64,000 bases of DNA from assembly GCF_904848165.1 (NCBI RefSeq), contig NZ_LR884459.1, positions 2,852,001-2,916,000 on the forward strand. The letters are read 5' to 3'. Origin of the DNA: Psychrobacter arenosus (lineage in GTDB: Bacteria > Pseudomonadota > Gammaproteobacteria > Pseudomonadales > Moraxellaceae). This document shows positions 8,773 through 18,207 of this stretch, in pieces. A program made the position numbers and the translations under genes. The notes beneath the pieces were generated by a model. The model searched no databases. It was not told where the DNA came from and saw only the letters and a list, made by a program, of their open reading frames with translations. Within the stretch, counting starts at the first letter, position 1. Every line of letters starts with the position of its first letter.

Positions 8773-11700
8773 TCATTTCTTCAATGTTTTACTGCGTTCC
8801 TCGAATTGTTTTTTAATTTCTTCTAAACGGGGTTTTAGGTCTTCGCCTGATAGCACAATCGAGGCCTCATAACGATTATAGTCACTGCTTTCATCTCTCA
8901 CAGCAGATAGCCAGTTGAAAGACCCTTCGATAATGACGGGTTTTTTATCAGTCTCGAATAAAATGGTCTTGGAGTGGATACCATTAATAAACTTTACCGT
9001 TACTCCCAGTTGTTCTAATCTTGCAATCGCTTGCTGTGACCAAGGGTTGCGCTGCTGGGTCTTTTTATCATTGTCTAAGGCCACGTCGCAATAGACGATA
9101 ATACGAGTATGCTTCTCGATAGCTGCGGTCATCTTATTTTGTAGAGAGTCTGACAGGGCATTAATGGATAAGAAGGGCGAAACGATAATTAGCTCACCCA
9201 GAGCCTTATCACATGAAGCCTCTAAAATCCTTTGATGGTGCTCTGTGGTATTGATATGTGCGGTCACCAAACCCGGGTAGATTTCTGCAGTTTTCGTTTC
9301 GGCAATTAAGTCATAGACAAAGTTATTGTTGATTTCAGCATCAGGATTTTCAAGCAGCCAGCGGCGCAAATTACCGAGTGGCGTATGCCCCGTCATGGCC
9401 AAAGTATTCATATTGCCAAAGAAGACAAAATAATCTTTGGCCCTCGAAATAGTGACGTTGAGCAGGTTGTATTGACGGTTTAAAAAGCTCAGACCATCTT
9501 GTGGACTGGCTACTAAAGAGAACAAAACAATCGCTCTTTCTGCGCCTTGTAAGGCATGAACCGTACCGACCGTGATTTTAGCAAATGCTGGATTGTATCC
9601 TTGAAGAGCGGCCTTGATATCTAATGATTGCGGCTTATAAGGGGTGACGACTGCGACGATGTCATGGATAGGTTTGTCATACTTCGCTACTAAAACATCA
9701 TGATGTTGCGCAATCCAAGCTGCAATAGCCGCTGCCTCCAGCTGATTAATTCGACTCTTTCCGCGACGCTCGCTCGCATAATCGATATGCACGTAGCCTT
9801 TATTGCCTTTGATAAAATCCAGCTCTATCTTAGCGATACGACCTTGCTTTGGCTCAAGTTCGCCAAAATAAATATAGTCGTTACTGTAGGAGATGAGTTG
9901 ATCCAAACAGCGCCTATGTTCCGTTAATAACAACCCATTAGTGACATGTTGCCCCGTCGCGGCTTTATTAGTTGCAGGTTTTACCGCCTTTTTTTGATAG
10001 TGATTAGCGTGCTGTGCTATTTGCATTAACGAGCCAGAACCCCCGAGCTTGCCTTGTGTTTTATGCAGGTCTAGTAGATTCTCATCGATAGCCTCAGGCG
10101 TCCGCATAATATGATAGCCATAATTAACTGTGTCCATAGGCTCGCTGACTGAGTGAACGGGTTCAATCTGTTTGGTGTCTCCTACTATTAAGGCAGTTTT
10201 GGCGAGCGCAAAGGTAGGTAGGGCGACATCAGGGGAAACCTGGCCCGCTTCATCTACGATAAGATAGTCGTAAAGCTCATAACAAGGCTCAGTACAGCTC
10301 GCTTTCGGATTAAAGTATTGGCTAAATCTAGGGGCTGAATGAAAGGTAGCGATAAAGATAGGGGTCAAGCAAGCATAGCGTTGTAGCTTCTTTTGGTAAG
10401 TCTCTTTACCATATTCAGCATCAACTTTTCCTGTGCGCTCACTCAATTTCTCCAAATAGTCTGCCTCCCGATAATGTAGGGATAACCAAAAAGCTTCGTA
10501 ACGATAAGAGATATCCAAGCGGATGTTGATGTCTTCTTGAGGGGTTAAGTTCTGATATTCTTCCCCAGTCATTTTATATAAGGCGACTAATTTATCTTGA
10601 TAGCTCGCATTCCAGTCACTTAATAAGTCCAGCCAAGCTTGTTGGATGCCACGAATACTTTCTGTCAGAGCGGCTAGGCTCTCAGTTTTGGTCCCTTGCT
10701 CACGATATTGTTGGTTATAGTCGATGAGCAAACTGTCTATACGCTCAATAATATGGAAGTGATTGCTCCAGTCAGTGACTTCTAATACAGACTCATCAAC
10801 TTTTGAGACAATTCGCTTAAACTGACTAGCCCGGCGCTGTTTAAACCGAGGTAAGAATCGCAACAGTTTGGCAAAAAATGACTGGCTATCGTAGGCTTGA
10901 TATAGTGCTTCTTGCGATTCCTCCCAAGCTAAGATAGTAGTGCGCAATCTATTATACTGCTGGTGTAATTGACGGCTAGTTTCGATTAAATCTGCTAGAT
11001 TTTCAAAGCCATGAGCGGCCAAGTCATTATGGGTATTGGCCACCTTAATGGCCGTATTTAGAGACGCTTTGATTTGCTGCTGCCGCTGAGAGACTTGTGC
11101 TTTTAACAGACGTTTGGCATGCTCAACAGACCGAATAGGCGTCTGCAAATATTGACTGCATTTTTCAATAAAATAAGATTCTAATTCTGCTAAGGGACGC
11201 TGTTCATAGTCACTAAAAAAGCCAGTCGTTCTGTTACTTTTTAGGTCATACATTAGATAGTCGTTAGAGTTTTTGCCTGACATGTATAGGCCCAGCGACG
11301 GGATGTCCGGGAGCCAACGCTTGGTCAACAGGGTGTCGTCATCGGGGAGCGCAAAGCCGGTTAAGATATTGGTAATGGCTTGGTTATTAGTAGAACTGGC
11401 GAGAATAAGGGCAGGGGGCTCATCATTTAATACCCGCTGTACCGTGAGGTTCGCTACTATCGACTGTAATAAAGTGGTCTTACCGGTACCAGGAGGGCCG
11501 TTGACAGCGATAACATCACCGGTGGCACTTTTGATAAAGCCGCACATACTTACACGTTGTGAGCGCGATAAGGGAAATTGTCCGCTGAACTGACCAACAT
11601 GGGCGGGATTATGCAGCACCTCAGGGGCGGCAGGATAAGGCAGCTTTGGTGGCGACTTATCCGTAATGATAGCGGAGAGCAGTGTATGACTGTCAGCTAG

Positions 11701-12318
11701 GCTATCTTCGTCCAATAGGTGGTCGTATAGCGTTAAGATATTACGCGCTACTCCTCGGAGAGGCGCAACTTCGATATAAAGGTGACATTTATCAAATGAG
11801 TTGAATTGGGTGAAACCTTGCTGGGTGACCTTACGAAAGACATCCTCACACTCTTGCCAGTGTTTTTGCCAAGTCTGAGTGTCAAATTTGAATGAGGATA
11901 GGACTTTATCTACCATCTCAATACTGGCCAAAGCGATATTGTCTTTAGGGTTAGGGGATAGGTAATCGCGTACGAAAAAAGGTGGTGGATTTGGCTTATC
12001 ATCAGGAGAGACGAAAAGCTTACCGTCCTTATCCATCTGTACAATTATCCAAAATAAATCAGCTGACTCATCTTCAACGTTTTGCTCTTCGACCACTATT
12101 TTGGATTGAACAGGGCAGAGGGCTACTTCTATGCTGCTGTCCTCTTTTCTGGCTTGTGCCTGAATCCATAACTTCTGTGCCAGGGGCTTAGGGATATGAG
12201 AGGGGCAAGAAAATTGCTCTAGTATGATCGGGTCATTAATAAAGTCGATAGGTTTAATATCGGCATATTGGAGTGTCTTTTTCCAATAAGTCAGCCAGCG
12301 GCGATTGATAGAGGGCAT
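8773..12318 (-). CDS. SF1 helicase with C-terminal phospholipase-D nuclease domain (Mokosh type II-like)
   Basis: This 1181-residue protein combines a UPF1/COG1112-type superfamily 1 helicase with a PLD-family nuclease domain. The Walker A motif GPPGTGKTT lies at about residues 274-282. A long helical insertion follows (about 400-640), then Walker B in LIVDEAGQVSPDVALP near residue 690, the arginine-containing LTEHRRC motif, and SF1 motifs V/VI in TVGTVHALQGAERAIV and NVTISRAKDYFVFFGN. The last 150 residues form a PLD-like domain with IVSPFLS, an HSKTILF (HxK) motif and EGSFNWLS. Only one HxK is present, so a dimeric active site is likely. The same domain order is described for MkoC of type II Mokosh anti-phage defence; that role is inferred, not shown. 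It is a solitary gene between guanine deaminase and a phosphatase, with no other defence gene nearby. A DNA/RNA repair helicase is the alternative. Confidence 0.75.
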   Translation of the reverse strand: MPSINRRWLTYWKKTLQYADIKPIDFINDPIILEQFSCPSHIPKPLAQKLWIQAQARKEDSSIEVALCPVQSKIVVEEQNVEDESADLFWIIVQMDKDGKLFVSPDDKPNPPPFFVRDYLSPNPKDNIALASIEMVDKVLSSFKFDTQTWQKHWQECEDVFRKVTQQGFTQFNSFDKCHLYIEVAPLRGVARNILTLYDHLLDEDSLADSHTLLSAIITDKSPPKLPYPAAPEVLHNPAHVGQFSGQFPLSRSQRVSMCGFIKSATGDVIAVNGPPGTGKTTLLQSIVANLTVQRVLNDEPPALILASSTNNQAITNILTGFALPDDDTLLTKRWLPDIPSLGLYMSGKNSNDYLMYDLKSNRTTGFFSDYEQRPLAELESYFIEKCSQYLQTPIRSVEHAKRLLKAQVSQRQQQIKASLNTAIKVANTHNDLAAHGFENLADLIETSRQLHQQYNRLRTTILAWEESQEALYQAYDSQSFFAKLLRFLPRFKQRRASQFKRIVSKVDESVLEVTDWSNHFHIIERIDSLLIDYNQQYREQGTKTESLAALTESIRGIQQAWLDLLSDWNASYQDKLVALYKMTGEEYQNLTPQEDINIRLDISYRYEAFWLSLHYREADYLEKLSERTGKVDAEYGKETYQKKLQRYACLTPIFIATFHSAPRFSQYFNPKASCTEPCYELYDYLIVDEAGQVSPDVALPTFALAKTALIVGDTKQIEPVHSVSEPMDTVNYGYHIMRTPEAIDENLLDLHKTQGKLGGSGSLMQIAQHANHYQKKAVKPATNKAATGQHVTNGLLLTEHRRCLDQLISYSNDYIYFGELEPKQGRIAKIELDFIKGNKGYVHIDYASERRGKSRINQLEAAAIAAWIAQHHDVLVAKYDKPIHDIVAVVTPYKPQSLDIKAALQGYNPAFAKITVGTVHALQGAERAIVLFSLVASPQDGLSFLNRQYNLLNVTISRAKDYFVFFGNMNTLAMTGHTPLGNLRRWLLENPDAEINNNFVYDLIAETKTAEIYPGLVTAHINTTEHHQRILEASCDKALGELIIVSPFLSINALSDSLQNKMTAAIEKHTRIIVYCDVALDNDKKTQQRNPWSQQAIARLEQLGVTVKFINGIHSKTILFETDKKPVIIEGSFNWLSAVRDESSDYNRYEASIVLSGEDLKPRLEEIKKQFEERSKTLKK

Positions 12319-12734
12319 AGAAGTAAAAAGCTCGAATTAGTTTACATTTTTGAGGGGCCACCTAATCCAATATAGGTAGTGGCAACTTATTGATTATAAT
12401 TAACTTAAATTATTTACAGCACTAGATTAAATAGCGTATTAGCTAACATAGCATAAAAGCCTTCCACTAGCTCATGCCACTGCTGAGACGTAAAAATTTA
12501 TTCCATTGGCTCATTTGTATTTATATTAGGCTCAAAGTGCTGGTTTATTAAGCTTAGCCCATTTTTCTAGGTTAGTTGTGTTGGGCAATTGGTGCTTGCC
12601 ATCATTAGATTTTCCTAAACTATGCAGAGGAGGCCTTAACGTTTTCCAAGGAGAGGTTACTCTTACCCACACGTTTACGGTATGCTAACCCGTGATGTAT
12701 TTCGCTAAATCCATAAAATAAAAAAAGGGTCACC
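12319..12734. other. Divergent intergenic region between helicase-nuclease and phosphatase genes
   Basis: This 416-bp AT-rich stretch must hold the promoters of both divergent neighbours. An imperfect inverted repeat (CCACCTA with TAGGTAGTGG, about 12359-12382) lies some 45 bp before the helicase start and could be an operator or attenuator. No RNA gene and no convincing small gene was found. Confidence 0.4.
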
Positions 12735-13400
12735 ATGAAGCAAATATACCTCGTCAGACATGGCCAGAGTACCTCAAATGCCGGCGGCAAGGCGCAACCT
12801 AATGCGCAGATAGAGCTCACCGAATTGGGGCAACAACAAGTGGCCGAAGTAGCCGAGTGGTTAGAGGAGACCTTAGGAGATAGCGTAGATGAGGTGCACT
12901 TCTCCAGATTTATCCGGACGCAGCAGACGGCTCAGCCTTATATCAATAAGGTGGGTATTGAACCTAAGGTCATTGAAGGGCTGCAGGAGTTTGATTATTT
13001 AAGCTTTAAAAAGACCAACGGCACGACTTTCGCTACACGGTTGCAGATGGCCGATGAGTACTGGCTAAGACAAGATCCGCGTCAGGCCGATGGTGAGGAT
13101 GCTGAGAGTTTTCATGAATTTTGTGAGCGCGTAGCGGGCGTACTTGAGCACTTTAAGAGCTTGCCGGATGGCAATCATGTGGTCTTCACCCATGGCCTCT
13201 GGATGAGTATGCTGATTTGGCAGCTGCTAGGTCAGCCGTGTGAAGATAATGGCCACCTGCAGAAGTTTCGCCAGTTTGAGCTATCGATTCGCCCGCGTAA
13301 CTGTGAGGTGTTTTTATTGACGCTGTGTGAGGGACATCCGCCCGCGATTACTAAGGTACGAACTTGCGCGCCTACGCCCTCGGATGTGCATGCTACTTAG
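12735..13400 (+). CDS. Histidine phosphatase family protein (phosphoglycerate-mutase-like)
   Basis: The protein belongs to branch 1 of the histidine phosphatase superfamily. The catalytic RHG motif is in YLVRHGQSTSN (residues 5-15), where the histidine becomes phosphorylated. The second conserved part is FSRFIRTQQTAQPY, and the distal active-site histidine lies in VVFTHGLWMS (about residue 152). At 221 residues it is a single-domain cytoplasmic enzyme with no signal peptide. Its substrate cannot be predicted: family members act on phosphoglycerate, alpha-ribazole phosphate, phosphorylated proteins or small metabolites. The ATG at 12735 follows AAAAAGGGTCACC, a usable ribosome-binding site. 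It is a lone gene converging on the mocA-like gene with a 49-bp gap and no evident terminator. Confidence 0.85.
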   Translation: MKQIYLVRHGQSTSNAGGKAQPNAQIELTELGQQQVAEVAEWLEETLGDSVDEVHFSRFIRTQQTAQPYINKVGIEPKVIEGLQEFDYLSFKKTNGTTFATRLQMADEYWLRQDPRQADGEDAESFHEFCERVAGVLEHFKSLPDGNHVVFTHGLWMSMLIWQLLGQPCEDNGHLQKFRQFELSIRPRNCEVFLLTLCEGHPPAITKVRTCAPTPSDVHAT

Positions 13401-13449
13401 GAGTTAGCTTAAAACCTTGTCATATTAATACGATAATTTACCCCGATAA

Positions 13450-14160
13450 TCAGTCTAACCACCCTTGCTGGCGAGCTTCCTCATACTGCTCAGGGGTATC
13501 GATATCATGGGCAAGCTCGGGGAAATCAATCGTCGAATAAGACGAGTCAGGTAAGGCTCGGATTAATTTACGCAAGCCTTTATCACCGCTTAGTTGTGGT
13601 TGCCAAGCCAATAGTTGTGGCCAGCGAATGACTAACGGCAGTCCGATAACGCCAGCGTATTGACTGGCAGTGACTAGCGTATACTCGCAAGCTTGGTATT
13701 GGGTTAATAACTGCTGAAGGTGTGTGCTCGTCAACCGAACTTGATCCACTCCCATGATAATTACTGCAGGGTCTGGCGGTAGAGTTGTAGCGGGTTCAAT
13801 TAGCTTATCTTGCATAGCGTCAATAGCTAGGCTAAGACTTAACGCCATGCCGGTTTCTGGGGCAGGGTTTGCGACTAAATCTACGGCTAAACCTTCTAGA
13901 GACTGACCAATCTCAGGACAGGTTTTCGGGACGACAACACTAACATTAACCGGGGTAGTTGCTAGGGCAAGCTGGGCCATATGACGCAGTAGCGACTGAT
14001 CTTTAATCTTAAGAAGTTGCTTGGGTTGACCAAGTCGGCTACTTTGGCCTGCTGCTAAGAGGATTACGCAATGAGGTGAGCGCTTAGGGTTATGATGTGT
14101 TGATTGATCGGTTAATGAATTAAAGGAAGTAAGAGCAGTCATAGCGTGAGGTTCCAGCAT
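13450..14160 (-). CDS. mocA: Molybdenum cofactor cytidylyltransferase-like nucleotidyltransferase (MocA/MobA-like)
   Basis: This NTP-transferase has the signature LLAAGQSSRLGQPKQLL near residue 35, the AxGxSxRxGxxK loop that binds the nucleotide, and a MGVDQVRL segment resembling the metal-binding Asp region. MocA adds CMP to molybdopterin, giving the dinucleotide form used by xanthine-oxidase-family enzymes such as E. coli PaoABC. Lying last in a pao-like operon supports MocA rather than MobA, and a separate mobA is present at 41460-42209. The length of 236 residues is slightly longer than usual because of a 25-residue N-terminal tail; an internal ATG at residue 7 is an alternative start. 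The base specificity (CTP versus GTP) is inferred from context. Confidence 0.8.
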   Translation of the reverse strand: MLEPHAMTALTSFNSLTDQSTHHNPKRSPHCVILLAAGQSSRLGQPKQLLKIKDQSLLRHMAQLALATTPVNVSVVVPKTCPEIGQSLEGLAVDLVANPAPETGMALSLSLAIDAMQDKLIEPATTLPPDPAVIIMGVDQVRLTSTHLQQLLTQYQACEYTLVTASQYAGVIGLPLVIRWPQLLAWQPQLSGDKGLRKLIRALPDSSYSTIDFPELAHDIDTPEQYEEARQQGWLD

Positions 14161-14247
14161 TCATTAACTATAAGATAGGGTATGGCTTTGACTGGTTATA
14201 AGCCGTCGGTTAAGGGAGTGGCTAAGGCTAAAAAAATCCCACCCCAG

Positions 14248-14270
14248 CCCTCCCTTTACTAAACGGAGGG
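14248..14270 (-). terminator. GC-rich hairpin between mocA and the XdhC-like gene
   Basis: CCCTCC (14248-14253) pairs with GGAGGG (14265-14270) around an 11-base loop. Read on the minus strand, a run of seven T residues follows about 12 bases beyond the stem, so it might attenuate transcription between the XdhC-like gene and mocA. The distance to the T-run is too large for a classic terminator. Similar CCCTCC/GGAGGG hairpins occur as dispersed repeats in many proteobacteria. Confidence 0.35.
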
Positions 14271-14339
14271 AGCTATCTTTTATAAAATTAGATAAGAATA
14301 AAAATACTATTATTTAAATGAGTTATTAAAACCAATAAC

Positions 14340-15722
14340 CTAAACCGTCTCGGACAAGGTATTAACTGTTGCAGTAGAGTCTATCATTGAAGTTTGCTGA
14401 TACATCACCGCACTGATTTGCGCAATGATGCCCAATGCTAGAGCTTCGGGACCATCGCCACCCAGTTTATAGCCAATGGGGTAGTGCAATTGCTTGATAC
14501 CGGCTTGTAGTATTTTAGGAATGTCTAGCGCCTGCGCAATTTCCGTTAGCAAACGTTCGGTACGGTAGCTTGGGCCCAATTGACCCAGGTAGCGCCAAGC
14601 CAATTTAGGTTGCGTTAATAGCGTTTTTAGACGCGCGCGGTCTTGGGTTAAGCTATGGGACATTAAAGCCACAGCAGCATTTTGACTAAGCTCATTTAGG
14701 ATTTGCGTATCTTCTAGCGGTACGACTTGCACCAAATCCGCCGCCATAAACCGCGCCCGGGTCGCATAATGTGCGCGACTATCAATCACGCTGACCCGCC
14801 AATCGAGCATCTTGGCCAGTTGCACTAACGGCATAGCATCGTTACCCGCACCGCAAATGATCAGATGAATGGGTGGCAAAAGATATTGCACTAACCACTC
14901 ATAACAATAGTGCTCATCCTCAGAATAGACATGTTGCCAACGACCTTTAGCCCCCGACTGTTGGCTTAACGTCGTCACTGTTGCTTGTAATTGCTCAGTA
15001 ATAGGCTCTGCTAAATCAGATAAAGCGTTGCTATTATCACTGTTTGTAGTTGTAGCTACGTCTGCAGCAGGAATGATAAATCGAGTCCCACAAGCGAGGT
15101 CAGACTTAACGGACGAATTACTATTACGAGATTCTAGCGGGGTGGCTTTAAGCAAAGTAGCTACGCCTAAACTTTGCTGGGATTGTCGCACTTGAGTAAT
15201 GGTATCGAGTAAGGTTAGGGCAGCGCTTAACCGTTCAAACAGCACATGCACACTGCCATGACAGCCGAGCCCAAAGTTCATGCTATCCGTGTCAAACTCA
15301 TCCTCTAATTCTGCATAATCTTCTAAGCCCATTTTATTTACAGACTTATTAGAGTCTACTGATGTTTCTATATCGCTATGATCTACGCTTATATCACTAG
15401 CGCTAGGCGCATCTAAAAAAAGCGCTTGCAGAGGGTCTGCATTATTCTGCTGACTGACCTTTCTGTCATCTGCGCTACCGGTTTGATAGACCTGCATGCA
15501 AGCGCCATTACGAGTTAACCAAAAAGCCCGTTGAATTAAATGGCGCTCAAGGCAACCACCACTGACCATACCGACGGAGCGACCATCGGCACAAATGAGC
15601 ATCATGGCGCCAGGTCTGCGGTAAGCGGAGCCCTCAGTACGTACCACTGTCGCTAGTACGGCATCAACATTTTGTGATTGCGCTTGCTGGGCGAGGGCTA
15701 AGATGTCGCTGACTTGATTCAT
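14340..15722 (-). CDS. XdhC/CoxI-family cofactor chaperone for the Pao-like oxidoreductase (PaoD-like)
   Basis: This is the second XdhC-family protein in the window, probably loading molybdopterin cytosine dinucleotide into the adjacent PaoC-like subunit, as E. coli PaoD does. The N-terminal XdhC/CoxI domain shows RTEGSAYRRPGAMMLI and the MVSGGCLERHLI motif. The C-terminal Rossmann-like domain begins IHLIICGAGNDAMPLVQLA and ends around YKLGGDGPEALALGIIAQI. At 460 residues it is about 100 longer than typical because of a Ser/Asp-rich, poorly conserved spacer (about 85-150) and a second low-complexity stretch (about 190-245). Its ATG overlaps the paoC stop by 4 bp (ATGA), a sign of translational coupling. 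The exact client is inferred from gene order. Confidence 0.85.
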   Translation of the reverse strand: MNQVSDILALAQQAQSQNVDAVLATVVRTEGSAYRRPGAMMLICADGRSVGMVSGGCLERHLIQRAFWLTRNGACMQVYQTGSADDRKVSQQNNADPLQALFLDAPSASDISVDHSDIETSVDSNKSVNKMGLEDYAELEDEFDTDSMNFGLGCHGSVHVLFERLSAALTLLDTITQVRQSQQSLGVATLLKATPLESRNSNSSVKSDLACGTRFIIPAADVATTTNSDNSNALSDLAEPITEQLQATVTTLSQQSGAKGRWQHVYSEDEHYCYEWLVQYLLPPIHLIICGAGNDAMPLVQLAKMLDWRVSVIDSRAHYATRARFMAADLVQVVPLEDTQILNELSQNAAVALMSHSLTQDRARLKTLLTQPKLAWRYLGQLGPSYRTERLLTEIAQALDIPKILQAGIKQLHYPIGYKLGGDGPEALALGIIAQISAVMYQQTSMIDSTATVNTLSETV

Positions 15723-18205
15723 GCGCCGCTCGTACCCGTATTACCCGTAGACCCTATCACTACGGGTTCAATATCCGCTAAATCGGGCAGTTGCTCAATC
15801 AGTTTGTCGAGCTTGATAGGGAAGTCATAGATACGCACACCCGTAGCGTTGTAGACCGCATTGGCAATCGCCGCTGCCGCGCCAGAGATAGCCGTCTCAC
15901 CAATCCCTTTAATATGAATTGGATTAGTATATTTATCATCTTCATCTAGCAACACCACGTCCAATTGCGGCACGTCAGCATTCACAGGTAGATGATATTC
16001 GGCTAAATCATGATTGCATAAACGACCGGTACGTTTGTCATGGACAATCTCTTCGGTTAGCGCTGACCCAATACCGAAGACCATGCCGCCATAGCACTGC
16101 GAAGTCGCAGTTTTATGATTCAGGATACGCCCTGCGGTAAATACGCCGGTCATACGGCGCACACGAATCTCACCGGTATAAGCATGCACACCAACTTCTA
16201 CAAAGTTGGCGCCATAGCAGGCTTGACGGTAATCTTTTTGCGTCTTGCCAGGTTTGATTTCACCTAAGGCTTTTAGCTGATTATCCTGACATTGCGCTAG
16301 GACACGGTGAAGCGGGCGTTGCTCACCTTCGTCAAACTTAGGAATATCGCGATGTTGAACGTTTAATCCTGCCTTCTTCGCAACTTTTTCAACCATATCG
16401 CTAGCGGCTGATTTTACTTTTTCTTCCACCGTATGCTTAAAGCCTTCAAAGGCACTCATCGCTTCGGCGTGGCTGTCTTTTTGCAAAACGATGCCGTTGT
16501 CTAGCTGGACGGTATCTGCGGTTAAGCCAACTTGCTCAGCAATCTGTTCGCGCAACTTTTCACAGGCTAAATAGACACTGCTGCCTGAGCTTGCCGCGCC
16601 GACACTACCACCAGAACCCGAGGCAGGAGGCAAGTCCGTATCACCTAGATTAACTTGGATATGATCAACGGGCAGACCTAACATATCGGCAGCGATTTGC
16701 GCCAAAATAGTATAAGAGCCTGTACCGATATCGGTCATATCCGTTTCAATCAGGGCTTCAACACCTAATAATTTGGCGTCATTCAATTTTAAGGTAACGC
16801 GAGCCTGTGAGGTCTGTAGATTGTTAACCCGGCAAGCAACTGCCATACCCATACCGACTAACCATTCGCCATCACGCACGCTGGCAGGACGGGAACGTCG
16901 TTGCTCCCAACCAAATGCTCCAGCGCCTTTTTCCATACAAGCGACCAGCTGGCGAGTAGAGAAGGGAATCTTTTTACTGGGGTCTTGTTTAGGCTCATTT
17001 AGGATGCGTAGCTCGATAGGGTCAATACCGACCTTTTCGGCTAACTCATCCATAGCGCATTCTATGGCAATTTGACCCACAGCTTCACCAGGGGCGCGCA
17101 TAGAACCGGCTAAAACTTGGTTCATCCGTACCATTTTATATTTAATCTGACGGTTTTCTCCGGCATATAAAAACGGCGTAGACTCGGCAGTAGGCTCAAA
17201 AAAGGCTTCTTTAGGTAAATTGGTAATGACGCTATCGTGGATAATAGTATGGATTTTACCGTCTTTATCTGCCCCTAACCCAATGCGCTGCACAGTATTA
17301 GAGCGGCGGACTGTAGTTTCCATCACTTGCGGTCGTGACATCACCACTTTAACGGGAGCGCCTAGTTTTTTAGAGGCAACCGCAGCCGCGACTGCCTCAG
17401 GCGAGATGCCTAATTTACTGCCAAAACCACCACCGACAAATTTGGAAATCAGTCGTACTTTATCGGGTTTTACCCCTAAGGCATCCGCCATTTGCTGTTT
17501 GCCAGAAGCGAGCATTTGATGCGCCGTATATATGGTAACCACATCATCTTCCCAAGTCGCTAATGACGCATGCGGCTCGATAGGGGAGTTGCTTTGGCTA
17601 GGTGTATGATAGGTTTTATCCACACTCACGGCGGCATCTGCTAAGGTGTTTTCAGGCTCGCCTTGTTTGGAAATAGGCACGCCATCCATCATCACCGCAT
17701 TGTCTTGTTCGGCGACAAAATTAAACGCGCCATCGTCACTCTCATCTTTATAGCGGACTTGGACCGCTTTCGCAGCTTCGGTTGCCGCTTCAAAAGTCTT
17801 GGCTACAGCTAGAGCAATAGGCTGACCTAGATAAGTGATCTTATCGGTCCCTTGAGCGGGTGCGGTCTTACCCCCACCTTGCTGTGGATTGCGAATAAAA
17901 GTGGCAAAATCAATCACGATATCGACGACATCTTTCGACTTTAACGCCGCTTTAGTATCAATATCGATGACCTTGCCCTTACCAATCGTCGAGCAAATCA
18001 AAACGCCATAGAGCTGACCTTCTAGTTGGTATTCAGCACTAAAAGTCGCTTGCCCACTGACTTTAAGGTCGCCATGGAGACGACTAATCGGTTGGCCAAC
18101 CAATTTACTGGCGGTATGGTCTAATAAAGTCGGGGTCGCCTTGTCCATCTTCAGTTTATTATGCGGCTCAAGGGTTAAATCAGTAAAAGCAGATAGGGTA
18201 GACAT
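15719..18205 (-). CDS. paoC: Aldehyde/xanthine oxidoreductase molybdopterin-binding subunit (PaoC-like)
   Basis: This is the large Mo-containing subunit of a three-subunit xanthine-oxidase-family enzyme, most like E. coli PaoC (YagR), which oxidises aromatic aldehydes. The hammerhead domain is at about 35-150 and the Mo-binding domain follows. Visible motifs are KFVGGGFGSKLG, GSMRAPGEAVGQIAIE (the substrate-pocket arginine region), TDMTDIGTGSYTIL and the catalytic glutamate at about residue 770 in KGIGETAIS. The length is 828 residues, against about 730 for E. coli PaoC. Part of the difference is a charged, helical insertion around residues 580-616, which I do not expect in the family. A good AAAGGA site precedes the ATG. 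Substrate specificity is not readable; aldehydes are the best guess. Confidence 0.85.
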   Translation of the reverse strand: MSTLSAFTDLTLEPHNKLKMDKATPTLLDHTASKLVGQPISRLHGDLKVSGQATFSAEYQLEGQLYGVLICSTIGKGKVIDIDTKAALKSKDVVDIVIDFATFIRNPQQGGGKTAPAQGTDKITYLGQPIALAVAKTFEAATEAAKAVQVRYKDESDDGAFNFVAEQDNAVMMDGVPISKQGEPENTLADAAVSVDKTYHTPSQSNSPIEPHASLATWEDDVVTIYTAHQMLASGKQQMADALGVKPDKVRLISKFVGGGFGSKLGISPEAVAAAVASKKLGAPVKVVMSRPQVMETTVRRSNTVQRIGLGADKDGKIHTIIHDSVITNLPKEAFFEPTAESTPFLYAGENRQIKYKMVRMNQVLAGSMRAPGEAVGQIAIECAMDELAEKVGIDPIELRILNEPKQDPSKKIPFSTRQLVACMEKGAGAFGWEQRRSRPASVRDGEWLVGMGMAVACRVNNLQTSQARVTLKLNDAKLLGVEALIETDMTDIGTGSYTILAQIAADMLGLPVDHIQVNLGDTDLPPASGSGGSVGAASSGSSVYLACEKLREQIAEQVGLTADTVQLDNGIVLQKDSHAEAMSAFEGFKHTVEEKVKSAASDMVEKVAKKAGLNVQHRDIPKFDEGEQRPLHRVLAQCQDNQLKALGEIKPGKTQKDYRQACYGANFVEVGVHAYTGEIRVRRMTGVFTAGRILNHKTATSQCYGGMVFGIGSALTEEIVHDKRTGRLCNHDLAEYHLPVNADVPQLDVVLLDEDDKYTNPIHIKGIGETAISGAAAAIANAVYNATGVRIYDFPIKLDKLIEQLPDLADIEPVVIGSTGNTGTSGA

Positions 18206-18207
18206 GA

